Shown here: positions 50,183 to 59,356 of the stretch, piece after piece
Numbering within the stretch: position 1 is the stretch's first letter
Layout of the letters: the number at the start of each line of letters is the position of its first letter
Assembly: GCF_041435115.1 (NCBI RefSeq)
Contig: NZ_CP108046.1
Span: 868,001 to 932,000 of the forward strand
Length of the DNA: 64,000 bases
Direction: 5' to 3'
Source: Streptomyces sp. NBC_00289
GTDB taxonomy: Bacteria; Actinomycetota; Actinomycetes; Streptomycetales; Streptomycetaceae
Notes under the pieces: model-generated
The model's database searches: none
The model's input: the letters and a program-made list of their open reading frames with translations, nothing else
Told to the model about the DNA's origin: nothing
Made by a program: the position numbers and the translations under genes

Positions 50183-52744
50183 TCACTTGTGGGCGGAGTC
50201 GAGGTGCCAGACGGCGGCCCTGTCCAGCTTCACCGAGCCGTTCTCGGCGAAAACCTGCACTCCCTGGCTGGCGGGGTCGGGGAAGATCTGGTCGGTGATC
50301 GTGGCCTCGCCGCTGCCGCCGAAGACCTCGACTGACGACCAGTCGACGAGGATCCGCAGCTTGACCTTGCCGTTCTTGGCCTTCAGAGGTGCGGTCTGAG
50401 CGCCGGGGAAGGTGCTGTTGAAGTCGACGGCGCCGGAGTGTGTGCGGTCGACGTACAGCTCCTGTGTCGTGGTGTCGTAGCCGATGACGGTCTCCTCGCC
50501 ATTGGCTCCCGTGCGCACTTTCAGGCCGAACCGGTCCGCGTCCTCGAGGGAGAAGGTCGCCTCGATGTCGAGCGCCTTGCCCTGCGCAGCGGGGCCGATC
50601 AGGGTCTTGGACGTGTTCTTGACGCTGACGCCGACCGTGGACACCGCGTGGGGCTGTCGTAGGGACGTCACGCTGTTCACGGGCTCGCTGGTCAGCCGGA
50701 CGCGGCCGTCGATGGTACGCAGGGCCATTTCCCGGGGGATGCTCTGCGCTCCCCGCCAGGCGGACGTGGGGATGGCACCGCTGTAGTCCCAGTTGTTCAT
50801 CCAGCCGATCATGTACCGCTTGCCGCCCGGCGCGTTGTCCCAGGAGACCGCCGCGTAGTAGTCCTTGCCATAGTCGGCCCAGTCGGCGCGCTGGACGACG
50901 GACTTCGCGGGCGCCTGCGCGGCGGTGAACTGGTCGGCGAGGAGGTGACCCCAGCCGGCGGTGTTCATGTCGGCGATCTGGATCTGCGCCTGTTTGCCCG
51001 CGTAGGGGCGCATGTCGAAGGAGGCCCAGTCGAGGGTCTCGCTGTTGGAGCCGGTGGCGCTGCGAACGACCTTGCCGTCGACGACGAGGTTGACGGCCGT
51101 CTCCTGGGAGACGGGTTGGGCCTGGGTGCCCGAGAGCATGATGTGGTCGACGTTGAGGTGGCCCCAGCCGCCACTGTTGTCGTCGACGATCTTTACCTGC
51201 GCCTTCTTGCCGGCGAGGTTTTTGACGTCCCAGGAGGCCCAGTTGAGTGCCTCGCTGTCCTGTCCGGTGGTGCTGCGGACCACCTGGCCGTCGACGAGGA
51301 GTTCGACGGCGGTGGGGTTGCCGGAGCCGGCGGGGTGGTTGCCGCCGCCGACAAGGAGGTTGACGTAGTCCTTGTCGATGGTGAACTCGGGCGAGGTGAG
51401 GGTGCCGGTGGTGGAGTCGCCGTTCAGGTAGCTGTTGGCGAGGCCGCTTCCCAGGAAGCCGGAGACCTCCTGCTGGTTGGGGAGGGTGCCGGTGGCCGGT
51501 GCGGTGCCGAAGGCGTCCCCGGTGGTCGTCCAGTCGCCGTAGGTGCCGGCCTCGAAGTCGGCGAGGACCGTGCCCGCGGGCGGCGGGGCCTGCTCCATGA
51601 CAGTGCCGTCCACGTGAGGGTGCCGGCCGCCGCCGACCTTGAAGTTCAGGTACTTGCTGTCGACGGTGAAGGAGGGCGAGGTCAGCGTGCCGGTGGTGGC
51701 GTCTCCCGAGTGGAAGCTGTTGGCGAGGCCCTTGCCGTCGAAGCCGTCGACCGTGCCCTGACCGTCCACCGCCCCGGCGGCGGGAGCCGTTCCGAACGCG
51801 GTGCCCGTGGTCGTCCACGAGCCGAAGTCGGTGCCCTCGAAGTCCTGCACCACCGTGCCGGTGGGCGGGGTGTAGGTGCCCTTGTCCTCTGCGGTGAACT
51901 TCTTGCCGTCGAAGGCGCCGAGGAAGTACTGGGCGGCCGAACCGCCCGCGATGCCACCGGGGTTGATGTTGACGACCAGGACCCACCTGATCTTCTTCTT
52001 GTCCCCGTCGACCGCCAGGGGGAACAGGTCGGGGCACTCCCACACGCCGCCCGTCGCGCCGGACGGCCCGAACTCGCTTCGCAGCGTCCAGTCCTTGAGG
52101 TTCTTGGAGGAGTAGAACCGTACCTTGTGTTCGGCGGACATCGACACCGTCATCAGCCAGCTTTTCGTCGGCGCGTACCACTGGACCTTGGGGTCGCGGA
52201 AGTCCTTGGAGCCGATGTCGATGACGGGGTTGCCCTGGTACTTGGTCCAGGTGCGGCCGCGGTCGGTGCTGTAGGCGAGCGACTGGGCCTGTATGCCCGT
52301 GGTCTTGTTGTGGCTGGTGTAGATCGCCACCATGGGCGGGTTCTTCTTCGTGCCGAAGCCGGTGGAGTTGTCCCGGTCGACGACCGCGCTGCCGGAGAAC
52401 ACCATCTCCTTGTCGTCGTGCGACAGGGCGAGCGGCAGTTGCTTCCAGTGCACGAGGTCGTTGCTCACCGCGTGCCCCCATGACATGTCGCCCCACGCGT
52501 TGCCGTTGGGGTTGTACTGGTAGAAGAGGTGGTATTCGCCCCTGTAGTACACGAGGCCGTTGGGGTCGTTCATCCAGTTCTTCTCCGGCGTGAAGTGGAA
52601 CTGGGGACGGTAGGTCTCGGAGTACGGCGGAGTGCCGGCGGCCACGGCCTGCGGGGCGAGCAGGGCTGCGGACAGGGCGCAGACGGTCGCCACCGCTGCC
52701 GTCATCCGTACGCGGGCATGCCGGGATAAACGTCTTGAGCTCAT
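50183..52744 (-). CDS. Secreted GH32 levanase/fructan hydrolase with nested modules inserted in the propeller
   Basis: An 853-residue secreted enzyme. After the signal (about 1-37) the GH32 propeller starts with nucleophile D60 in NWMNDPNG, the stabiliser D183 in DFRDPK and the acid/base E237 in WECPDLFPL. The propeller is interrupted after GTYTPPTG (about 297) and resumes at VVQRADWADYGKDYYAAVSW (about 616) with YMIGWMNNWDYS, then the C-terminal beta-sandwich (about 700-853). The insert holds a jelly-roll-like module split by a second full copy: module A residues 301-382 and 548-606, module B residues 397-539. Tandem LacI-type operators lie at 52857-52886. It releases fructose from levan or inulin for the adjacent importer and kinase. 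Confidence 0.88.
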   Translation of the reverse strand: MSSRRLSRHARVRMTAAVATVCALSAALLAPQAVAAGTPPYSETYRPQFHFTPEKNWMNDPNGLVYYRGEYHLFYQYNPNGNAWGDMSWGHAVSNDLVHWKQLPLALSHDDKEMVFSGSAVVDRDNSTGFGTKKNPPMVAIYTSHNKTTGIQAQSLAYSTDRGRTWTKYQGNPVIDIGSKDFRDPKVQWYAPTKSWLMTVSMSAEHKVRFYSSKNLKDWTLRSEFGPSGATGGVWECPDLFPLAVDGDKKKIRWVLVVNINPGGIAGGSAAQYFLGAFDGKKFTAEDKGTYTPPTGTVVQDFEGTDFGSWTTTGTAFGTAPAAGAVDGQGTVDGFDGKGLANSFHSGDATTGTLTSPSFTVDSKYLNFKVGGGRHPHVDGTVMEQAPPPAGTVLADFEAGTYGDWTTTGDAFGTAPATGTLPNQQEVSGFLGSGLANSYLNGDSTTGTLTSPEFTIDKDYVNLLVGGGNHPAGSGNPTAVELLVDGQVVRSTTGQDSEALNWASWDVKNLAGKKAQVKIVDDNSGGWGHLNVDHIMLSGTQAQPVSQETAVNLVVDGKVVRSATGSNSETLDWASFDMRPYAGKQAQIQIADMNTAGWGHLLADQFTAAQAPAKSVVQRADWADYGKDYYAAVSWDNAPGGKRYMIGWMNNWDYSGAIPTSAWRGAQSIPREMALRTIDGRVRLTSEPVNSVTSLRQPHAVSTVGVSVKNTSKTLIGPAAQGKALDIEATFSLEDADRFGLKVRTGANGEETVIGYDTTTQELYVDRTHSGAVDFNSTFPGAQTAPLKAKNGKVKLRILVDWSSVEVFGGSGEATITDQIFPDPASQGVQVFAENGSVKLDRAAVWHLDSAHK

Positions 52745-52856
52745 GGTGTCTCCTGTGCTGTGGCCGCCCATCTGGCGGAGCCTGTGGCTCTGGCGTGGAC
52801 CGAGCGGAAAGTGACGCCCTGATCGGCGCCGTCGTCCACGCCGCCGGCCGAGGGCG

Positions 52857-52886
52857 TGTCATCGTTGACTTGTGTCATCGATGACA
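52857..52886. promoter_or_regulatory. Tandem LacI-type operators upstream of the GH32 gene
   Basis: Two 14-base palindromes, TGTCATCGTTGACT (52857) and TGTCATCGATGACA (52873), start 16 bases apart. The same pair with the same spacing occurs at 54089-54118. The central CG and dyad symmetry are typical of LacI-family sites. The LacI gene at 57252 is the likely binder. Confidence 0.78.
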
Positions 52887-52967
52887 TCGGGTGGCCCGAT
52901 GATGAGCGGAGTCCGGCCGATGCGTCAACGGTGCGGGCGGGATTGCCCGGCGCGGCCCGCCCGCCCG

Positions 52968-53930
52968 TCAGGCGCCGCCGGCAGCCGGGAGCTGCTCCAA
53001 CCGGTTCCCCCACGGCGGATTGGGACCGGCCACCGAGCAGGTCAGGGCAGCGACCCGGGTGGCGAACCGGCAGGCTTCCGCGACATCGTCGAGACCGAGA
53101 CCGTCCAGCCGGCCACCGAGGAGTCCGTGGGCGCCGAGGTGGTGCAGCAGGCCGGCGGTGAAGGAGTCCCCCGCACCGACCGTGTCGACGACCTGCGTGG
53201 CCACTCCGGGAACCCGCAGCCGTACGCCGTCGAGCGAGGCGAGTGCGCCGTCGACACCCAGCGTGATCACGACGAGCCGTACCCCCGCGGCGTGCCAGGT
53301 GTCGCACGCCTGCTCGGGCGGGGTGCCGGGCAGGAGGAGTTCGAGGTCGTCCTCGCTCAGCCGCAGGATGTCGGCGAGAGCGCACCAGTGCGCCAGCCGG
53401 GCGCGGTAGGCCTCGGGGTGCACCAGCAGCGGCCTGACGTTGGGATCGATGCTGATGGTGGCCCGCGGAGCCGCTGCCGACAGGAACTCCTCCACCACCG
53501 CTCCGCCGGGCTCTCGGACCAGCGCCAGCGACCCGGTGTGCACACAGGCCGTCTCGGACAGATCCACCCCTGCCAGTTCCCCGGAAGTCCACTGCCAGTC
53601 GGCCGTGTTCTGCGCGTGGAACGAGAACGCGGCCTGCCCGGCGGCGTCCAGCTCCGCCACGGCCAGCGTGCTGGGCTCGGCGGCGGCGACGGCGTACGAC
53701 AGGTCGACGCCGGACGCTTCCAGACGGGACCGGAACAGGCGGCCGAACACGTCGCCGGACAGGCGGGCGAGGAAGCGGGCCGGCGTACCGAGCCGGGCCA
53801 GGGCCACCGCCGTATTGGCAGGTCCGCCGCCGGGCAGCACCCGAAGAGCGAGTTCGTTCGAGGCGTGTGCCGGTTCGGTGAAGGCGTCCGCGACGCACTC
53901 CCCCAGGACGGTGATCTGGCGCGGGCTCAT
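52968..53930 (-). CDS. PfkB-family sugar kinase, probable fructokinase
   Basis: A 320-residue ribokinase-fold kinase. It carries the first signature VLPGGGPANTAVALARLGTP with the substrate-binding glycines, the SIDPNVRPLL block, and the second signature VVDTVGAGDSFTAGLLHHLG with the catalytic aspartate. Length and motifs fit fructokinase. It is divergent from the ABC importer and shares the operator pair at 54089-54118. It would make fructose phosphate from fructose released by the GH32 enzyme and imported as free sugar. Confidence 0.88.
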   Translation of the reverse strand: MSPRQITVLGECVADAFTEPAHASNELALRVLPGGGPANTAVALARLGTPARFLARLSGDVFGRLFRSRLEASGVDLSYAVAAAEPSTLAVAELDAAGQAAFSFHAQNTADWQWTSGELAGVDLSETACVHTGSLALVREPGGAVVEEFLSAAAPRATISIDPNVRPLLVHPEAYRARLAHWCALADILRLSEDDLELLLPGTPPEQACDTWHAAGVRLVVITLGVDGALASLDGVRLRVPGVATQVVDTVGAGDSFTAGLLHHLGAHGLLGGRLDGLGLDDVAEACRFATRVAALTCSVAGPNPPWGNRLEQLPAAGGA

Positions 53931-54088
53931 GGGCTGCTCATCTCTTGGAACAACGGGCGGAATCGGGCACGTAACGGGCGGTCGCGGAACGGCTTCGGGC
54001 GGACGACGAGCACGAGCGTTGCCGATTTGTGACGAGTGGAAGGCATTGACGTTGCCGGGATCCGGAGTCCATCATCCTGGCCAGGCAG

Positions 54089-54118
54089 TGTCAACGATGA
54101 CATAAGTCAACGATGACA
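54089..54118. promoter_or_regulatory. Tandem LacI-type operators between the kinase and importer genes
   Basis: TGTCAACGATGACA (54089) and AGTCAACGATGACA (54105) start 16 bases apart, exactly the spacing of the pair upstream of GH32. They lie in the divergent promoter of the kinase (-) and the substrate-binding protein (+) and could silence both. Confidence 0.8.
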
Positions 54119-54179
54119 CCCCGAGCGGCACGCTCTGATCCCACACCCCGTGCCGCCCGCTATCCCACAGGAGTCGATC

Positions 54180-55196
54180 ATGTCTCGCACCACTCGCCTG
54201 TCCTCCACCCTCCTCAGAGCCGCCGCGGTCACGGGCGTCGCGGCCCTCACCCTGACGGCCTGCGGGTCCGGCTCCGGTTCGGGCTCATCGAGTTCCGGCT
54301 CGGGAGAGGTCAAGGTCGGTCTGATCACCAAGACCGACACCAACCCGTTCTTCGTGAAGATGAAGGAGGGCGCGGAGAAGGCCGCCAAGGAAAACGGTGC
54401 CAAACTGTCCACCGCTGCGGGCAAGTTCGACGGGGACAATGCCGGGCAGGTCACAGCCATCGAGAACATGGTCGCTGCCGGAGTGAAGGGCATCCTGATC
54501 ACCCCGAGCGACTCCAAGGCGATCGTGCCCGCGATTCAGAAAGCCCGTGCCAAGGGTGTCCTGGTCATCGCTCTGGACACGCCGACCGAGCCGGAGAGCG
54601 CGGTCGACGCCCTCTTCGCCACCGACAACCTCAAGGCCGGCCAGTTGATCGGCGAGTACGCCAAGGCGGCCATGAAGGGCAAGACGGCGAAGATAGCCGC
54701 CCTCGACCTGGCGCCGGGCGTCTCCGTCGGCGTGCAGCGCCACGACGGTTTCCTGAAGGGCTTCGGCGCCACCGACAAGGACGTCGTGTGCGCCCAGGAC
54801 ACCGGCGGCGACCAGGCCAAGGGCCAGACCGCGATGGAGAACTGCCTGCAGAAGTCGCCCGACATCAACGTCGTCTACACCATCAACGAACCTGCGGCCC
54901 TGGGCGCGTACACCGCGCTGAAGGCCAAGGGCCGCGAGAAGGACGTCCTGATCGTATCCGTCGACGGCGGCTGCACCGGCACCCAGGCGGTCAAGGACGG
55001 CAAGATCGCCGCGACTTCGCAGCAGTATCCGCTGAAGATGGCCGCCGAGGGCGTCAAGGCCGTCGTGACGTACGCCAAGGACGGCAAGAAGGCCTCGGGT
55101 TACACCGACACCGGCGTCACACTGATCACCGACAAGGCCCAGGACGGGGTCACGTCGAAGGACACCGGCTATGGCCTGGAGAACTGCTGGGGCTAA
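54180..55196 (+). CDS. Sugar ABC transporter substrate-binding lipoprotein (RbsB/FrcB type)
   Basis: A 338-residue lipoprotein with a signal peptide ending in the lipobox LTLTACGS and a Gly/Ser linker. The periplasmic-binding type 1 fold (family 2 sugar binding) follows: [60 protein letters not shown]. The ATG at 54180 has CAGGAG seven bases upstream. It is the first gene of an importer operon ordered binding protein-permease-ATPase, as in the fructose importer frcBCA. Fructose as ligand is inferred from the kinase and levanase neighbours. Confidence 0.88.
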   Translation: MSRTTRLSSTLLRAAAVTGVAALTLTACGSGSGSGSSSSGSGEVKVGLITKTDTNPFFVKMKEGAEKAAKENGAKLSTAAGKFDGDNAGQVTAIENMVAAGVKGILITPSDSKAIVPAIQKARAKGVLVIALDTPTEPESAVDALFATDNLKAGQLIGEYAKAAMKGKTAKIAALDLAPGVSVGVQRHDGFLKGFGATDKDVVCAQDTGGDQAKGQTAMENCLQKSPDINVVYTINEPAALGAYTALKAKGREKDVLIVSVDGGCTGTQAVKDGKIAATSQQYPLKMAAEGVKAVVTYAKDGKKASGYTDTGVTLITDKAQDGVTSKDTGYGLENCWG

Positions 55197-55309
55197 TCGA
55201 CCCCATCTAGCGTACGACACCGCCACTTCTCTCAGCGGGGCGGTCGACCCACCTCCCGGTCAGGGACGGCCGCCCCCTTGTCCTGGCGGCGGGGCTTCAG
55301 CCCTCGTCC

Positions 55310-55341
55310 TCCGACAAGGACATCTGTCTTCCGACAAGGAC
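55310..55341 (+). repeat. Short direct repeat in the leader of the permease gene
   Basis: TCCGACAAGGAC occurs at 55310-55321 and 55330-55341, just before the permease ATG. Upstream, CACCGCC and GGGCGGTC (about 55214-55248) could form a weak hairpin. Together they may lower expression of permease and ATPase relative to the binding protein, but this is inferred. Confidence 0.45.
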
Positions 55342-55346
55342 TTCGC

Positions 55347-56342
55347 ATGACAGCCACGACAACGCCGTACTCGGAGCTCAAAGCGCCGACCACGGCCCGC
55401 CGACTGCTCACGGCGCCGACCACCGGGCCCCTGGCCGCCCTCCTCCTGGCCTGCGCCTTCTTCTCCTTCTCGACCGACCAGTTCCTCACCGGCGGGAACT
55501 TCTCGCTGATCGTGCAGCAGGTCATGGTCGTCGGCACCCTCGCCATCGGACAAACCCTGATCATCCTCACCGCGGGCATCGACCTGTCCTGCGGGGCGGT
55601 GATGGCCTTCGGCAGCATCGTGATCGCCAAGATGGCGGCCGAGGGCTCCGTCCCACCATTCGTCGCGATCGCTCTGGGATTGGCCGTCTGCGGCGGCTTC
55701 GGGCTGCTCAACGGACTGTTGGTGCAGAAGATCCCGCTACCGCCGTTCATCGTGACCCTCGGCATGCTCAACGTGGCGTTCGCACTGACCCACATCTACT
55801 CCGAGGAGCAGACGGTCACCAGCCTGCCCGGCCCGCTGACGGCCCTCGGTGAAACCTTCCCGCTGGGCCACACGGACATCACCTACGGCTCCCTGGTCAC
55901 CATCGCCCTGTTCCTCCTCCTCGCCTACGCGCTGAGCAGCACCGGCTGGGGCCGCCACGTCTATGCCCTGGGCAACAGCGCCGAGGCTGCCCGGCTGAAC
56001 GGCATCCGCACCTCCCGCCTGACCATAGGCATTTACACCGTGGCCGGCCTGCTGTACGGCATCGCCGCCCTGCTGCTCATCTCCCGTACCGGGGTCGGCG
56101 ATCCCCAGGCCGGGCAGACCGACAACCTGGACAGCATCACCGCCGTGGTGCTCGGCGGCACCAGCCTCTTCGGCGGCCGCGGTTCGGTCCTGGGCACCTT
56201 CATCGGTGTCCTCATCGTCGGTGTGTTCCGCAACGGCCTCCAGTTGATGGGCGTCGCCTCCATCTACCAGACCCTGATCACCGGCGTCCTGGTGATCCTC
56301 GCGGTGACCGTCGACCAGATCTCCCGGAGGAAGGCACGATGA
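55347..56342 (+). CDS. Sugar ABC transporter permease (RbsC/FrcC type)
   Basis: A 331-residue membrane protein with about nine hydrophobic segments. It contains GQTLIILTAGIDLSCGAVMA and FIVTLGMLNVAFALTHIY, the conserved ALGNSAEAARLNGIRTSRLT coupling region with the EAA-like glycine, and VVLGGTSLFGGRGSVLGTFI near the end, all typical of the ribose/fructose permease group. It is 150 bases from the binding-protein gene and overlaps the ATPase gene (ATGA at 56339-56342). Confidence 0.88.
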   Translation: MTATTTPYSELKAPTTARRLLTAPTTGPLAALLLACAFFSFSTDQFLTGGNFSLIVQQVMVVGTLAIGQTLIILTAGIDLSCGAVMAFGSIVIAKMAAEGSVPPFVAIALGLAVCGGFGLLNGLLVQKIPLPPFIVTLGMLNVAFALTHIYSEEQTVTSLPGPLTALGETFPLGHTDITYGSLVTIALFLLLAYALSSTGWGRHVYALGNSAEAARLNGIRTSRLTIGIYTVAGLLYGIAALLLISRTGVGDPQAGQTDNLDSITAVVLGGTSLFGGRGSVLGTFIGVLIVGVFRNGLQLMGVASIYQTLITGVLVILAVTVDQISRRKAR

Positions 56343-57175
56343 CCGCCACCACCGCCCCCACGCCCGTTCTCCAGGCCCGCGGCCTGGTCAAGCGGTACGG
56401 CCAGGTCACCGCCATCGACGGCGCCGACTTCGACCTGCTCCCCGGGGAGGTCCTCGCCGTCATCGGCGACAACGGCGCCGGCAAGACCAGTCTCATCAAG
56501 GCCCTCACCGGCGCAGTGGTTCCCGATGCCGGTGAGATACGGCTCAACGGCGAACCCATCACCTTCTCCGGTCCCCAAAGCGCCCGCGCCCACGGCATCG
56601 AGACGGTGTACCAGGACCTCGCCGTGGCCGCCTCGATGGACATCGCCTCGAACATGTTCCTGGGGCGGGAGCTCCGCCGCGCCGGCATCCTCGGCAGCGC
56701 CTTCCGGATGCTCGACAAGAAGCGCATGCGCCAAGAGGCCGCCGAGCACATGGCCGACCTGAAGATCGGCCTGCGCTCTCTGACCCAGTCGGTCGAGACC
56801 CTCTCCGGCGGACAGCGCCAGGCCGTCGCGGTCGCCCGCTCCGTCGCCTGGGCCCGTTCCGTCGTCGTCATGGACGAACCCACCGCCGCCCTCGGCGTCA
56901 AGGAGTCCGGCCAGGTCCTGGATCTCATCCGCCGTGTCCGCGACAAAGGCATGCCGGTGGTCCTGATCAGCCACAACATGCCCCATGTTTTCGAGATCGC
57001 CGACCGGATCCACGTGCACCGCCTTGGCCGGCGCGCCGCCGTGATCAAGCCCTCCGACTACTCCATGGCCGAGGTCGTCGCCATTATGACCGGCGCTCTC
57101 ACCGTTGATGCGGCCGGAGATACTGTCGTAGCGGACTCGGAGGCCGCGAAGGCCGCCGGAGTCCAGGCCACCTGA
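56339..57175 (+). CDS. Sugar ABC transporter ATP-binding protein (single NBD, FrcA type)
   Basis: A 278-residue ATPase with Walker A GDNGAGKTSLIKAL, Q-loop in VYQDLAVAASMDIASNMFLG, signature LSGGQRQAVAVARS, Walker B SVVVMDEPTAAL and the switch histidine in VVLISHNMPHVFEIADR. Ribose-type ATPases (RbsA) have two fused nucleotide-binding domains of about 500 residues, whereas the single domain here matches the fructose-type FrcA, presumably acting as a homodimer. This supports fructose as the substrate. Confidence 0.9.
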   Translation: MTATTAPTPVLQARGLVKRYGQVTAIDGADFDLLPGEVLAVIGDNGAGKTSLIKALTGAVVPDAGEIRLNGEPITFSGPQSARAHGIETVYQDLAVAASMDIASNMFLGRELRRAGILGSAFRMLDKKRMRQEAAEHMADLKIGLRSLTQSVETLSGGQRQAVAVARSVAWARSVVVMDEPTAALGVKESGQVLDLIRRVRDKGMPVVLISHNMPHVFEIADRIHVHRLGRRAAVIKPSDYSMAEVVAIMTGALTVDAAGDTVVADSEAAKAAGVQAT

Positions 57176-57251
57176 CAGCACAACCCCGCTCTCGCAGTTT
57201 CCGGCCGAGGCCGCGGCCGGAACCGAGAGCCCTCAGGAGACGGTTTCCTCC

Positions 57252-58283
57252 ATGGCAGCGAACCGCCGCCCCACCCTGGCCGACGTCGCGCGAGAAGTGG
57301 GCGTCAGCGCCAAGACGGTCTCTCGAGTCCTCAACGAGGACGGACCCGCTTCCGCGCAGACCAGGGAACTGGTACTGACCGCAGTGGCCAAGCTCGGCTT
57401 CCAGCCGAACCTCATGGCCCGCAACATCCGCGTCGGCGGACCCGACACCACCATCGGCCTGGTCATCCCCGACCTCGCCAACCCCTTCTTCGGAGCGGTG
57501 GCCCGCGCCATCGAGGACACCGTCCGTGAACGCGGACTGACCCTCCTCATGGGCTCCTCCGCCGACGACCCCGACCGCGAACGCGCCCTGACGGACAAGT
57601 TCCTCGCCCGCCGCGTCAGCATCCTGATCGTCGTCCCGTCCGTCGGCGCCGACCACTCCCACCTCAAGCCCCACCGGATGGCGGGACTGCCCGTGATCTT
57701 CCTGGACCGCCCCGGAGTCGGCCTGTCGACGGACAGCATCGTCAGCACCAACCGTGCCGGAGCCCATGCCGGCATCGCCCACCTCGTCGCCCAGGGGCAC
57801 CGCCGCATCGGCTTCGTCGGCGACCTTCCCCTGAAGCTCTACACCCGGCGCGAACGTCTGGCCGGTTACCGATCGGCGCTGGAGGAAGCCGACATCCCCC
57901 TCGACCGCTCCCTCGTCGCCAACGCCCACGACCAGCAGGGCGCCGAGACCGCGACCGCCCAACTCCTCGACCTGGCCGATCCCCCCACCGCCCTGTTCGC
58001 CGGAAACAACATCATGGCGCTGGGCATCGTCGCCGAACTGGCCCGCAGCAAGCGCAAGCACGTGGCCGTCGTCGCCTTCGACGACGTCGCGCTCGCCGAG
58101 GCACTCGAACCGGCCCTGACTGTCGTCGCCCAGGACCCGGAAGAACTTGGCAGAGCCGCCGCGGCCACCGCCCTGTCCCGACTCGACGGCGACCGCTCTC
58201 GCGCCCGCACCATCACCGTTCCGACACGCCTGATCCTCCGAGGTTCAGGCGAGCAACCCGCGTCGGCCGCCCAGGAAACATGA
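57252..58283 (+). CDS. LacI-family repressor of the fructan/fructose genes
   Basis: A 343-residue LacI-type repressor. The N-terminal HTH and hinge read PTLADVAREVGVSAKTVSRV, then LVLTAVAKLGFQPNLMARNI. The sugar-binding domain includes GLVIPDLANPFFGAVARAIE, GHRRIGFVGDLPLKLYTRRE and VAVVAFDDVALAEALEPALT. It follows the importer genes in the same direction with a 76-base gap and may be expressed with them. The tandem TGTCAwCGwTGACA operators upstream of GH32 and between kinase and importer are its likely targets. Confidence 0.88.
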   Translation: MAANRRPTLADVAREVGVSAKTVSRVLNEDGPASAQTRELVLTAVAKLGFQPNLMARNIRVGGPDTTIGLVIPDLANPFFGAVARAIEDTVRERGLTLLMGSSADDPDRERALTDKFLARRVSILIVVPSVGADHSHLKPHRMAGLPVIFLDRPGVGLSTDSIVSTNRAGAHAGIAHLVAQGHRRIGFVGDLPLKLYTRRERLAGYRSALEEADIPLDRSLVANAHDQQGAETATAQLLDLADPPTALFAGNNIMALGIVAELARSKRKHVAVVAFDDVALAEALEPALTVVAQDPEELGRAAAATALSRLDGDRSRARTITVPTRLILRGSGEQPASAAQET

Positions 58284-58531
58284 CCCGCGCGCCTCCGTCC
58301 GAGCATTGGCGTGTCCATACGACATCCGGCCGCCTGGCCTCTTCAGCAAGACCGTCGACTCCATACGCCGGCGGAGCCCGACTCATGGTCGCAAAGGAGC
58401 GCAGCCTCGCAGGCATCCTCACTCCTCGGCAGCATCGCCCACCGGTCGGCGGGCGGTGCGCGCCGCACGGGCCAGGTCCAGGGGCTGATCGAGCCGGTTC
58501 TCGCGGGCCGAGCGGCGCTGCGTCCACTCCG

Positions 58532-59356
58532 TCAGGCGGCGAGGAGGTTGAAACTGGACAGCGGAGGCCCGTAAACCTTCTGGGCACCCACGCGGTCGAG
58601 TTCGGAGATTGCGAGCTCCCGTGATCCCACACCACCACAGAAGTAGTGCATGACCGATTGCGGGTCGTACTGCGTGAGGTCCACCGTTCCCTCGGTGGAT
58701 TCGTCGGGGCACACGGCGGGCGCGCCCGAGCGGATGTGTTCGTGCCGGAAGCCGATGGCATGGCCCAACTCATGCCGCAGTACCCCCACCCGGTCGAAAC
58801 TGGTGGTCTGGTACGACGGGTCGATGAAGACGCGCCTGCGGTTCTCCGGGTCGTTCGGGAAGAACGCCGCGGCGATGAACTGGCCCCCGGAGTCGAGGTG
58901 CCGTACCGGGAAGACGACTTCGGGCGGCCGCAACGAATCGCTTTCGTCGGCGGCCTCCACGTGCGCGAACTGCACGCCGCAGGTCGCCGACCAGTCGTCG
59001 GTGGCGCGTCGCATGTTCTCGACGACCGACTCGTACCACTCCCGCTCTGGGAAGGTCTTGCGCAGGACGCAGTACTTCAGGACCGTACCCGGCTCCCAGC
59101 GCAGGAACTTGCCGTCCTGCAGGATGCCGAGCAGGCCGCTGCTCGGCTGCCCGAGCGGGCTGATGCCGCTGCCTATGGCGCCGACCCCTGTCTGTGCCAG
59201 CAGCCGGGCCGCCTCGCGCTGTGCCCGCAGTGCCCTCTGCGCCTGGATGTAGACGTCGAGTTCGTCGGCGTCGAGCAGCAGATCACCCTCCGCCCGATAG
59301 AACACCTGGCCGTCGATGACGATCTCGGGGCGCCGCACGTCGGAGCTATCTGTCAT
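58532..59356 (-). CDS. Astacin/matrixin-like metzincin protease without a signal peptide
   Basis: A 274-residue protein with the metzincin zinc site HELGHAIGFRHEH (H195, E196, H199, H205) and a Met-turn SVMHYF (M236), the pattern of astacin-like and matrixin-like proteases. The conserved W-T-xT...KYCVLRKTFP region before it fits the upper subdomain. There is no signal peptide or membrane segment at the N-terminus (MTDSSDVRRPEIVIDGQVF), so it may stay inside the cell or leave by a non-classical route. The start overlaps the previous gene's stop by 11 bases; three genes form a coupled operon. A tail of about 35 residues follows the Met-turn. Confidence 0.8.
   Translation of the reverse strand: MTDSSDVRRPEIVIDGQVFYRAEGDLLLDADELDVYIQAQRALRAQREAARLLAQTGVGAIGSGISPLGQPSSGLLGILQDGKFLRWEPGTVLKYCVLRKTFPEREWYESVVENMRRATDDWSATCGVQFAHVEAADESDSLRPPEVVFPVRHLDSGGQFIAAAFFPNDPENRRRVFIDPSYQTTSFDRVGVLRHELGHAIGFRHEHIRSGAPAVCPDESTEGTVDLTQYDPQSVMHYFCGGVGSRELAISELDRVGAQKVYGPPLSSFNLLAA

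Noticed and set aside
49851..52862. A 1003-codon minus-strand frame covering the GH32 region
   Set aside because: Only its last 100 codons (the ABM protein) are real; the rest lies in the wrong frame relative to the GH32 enzyme.
58380..58560. Possible IS110-like transposase fragment (GLIEPVLAGRAALRPLRQAA reading)
   Set aside because: The resemblance is limited to one short helix-like segment without catalytic residues, and the composition is generic for GC-rich noise.
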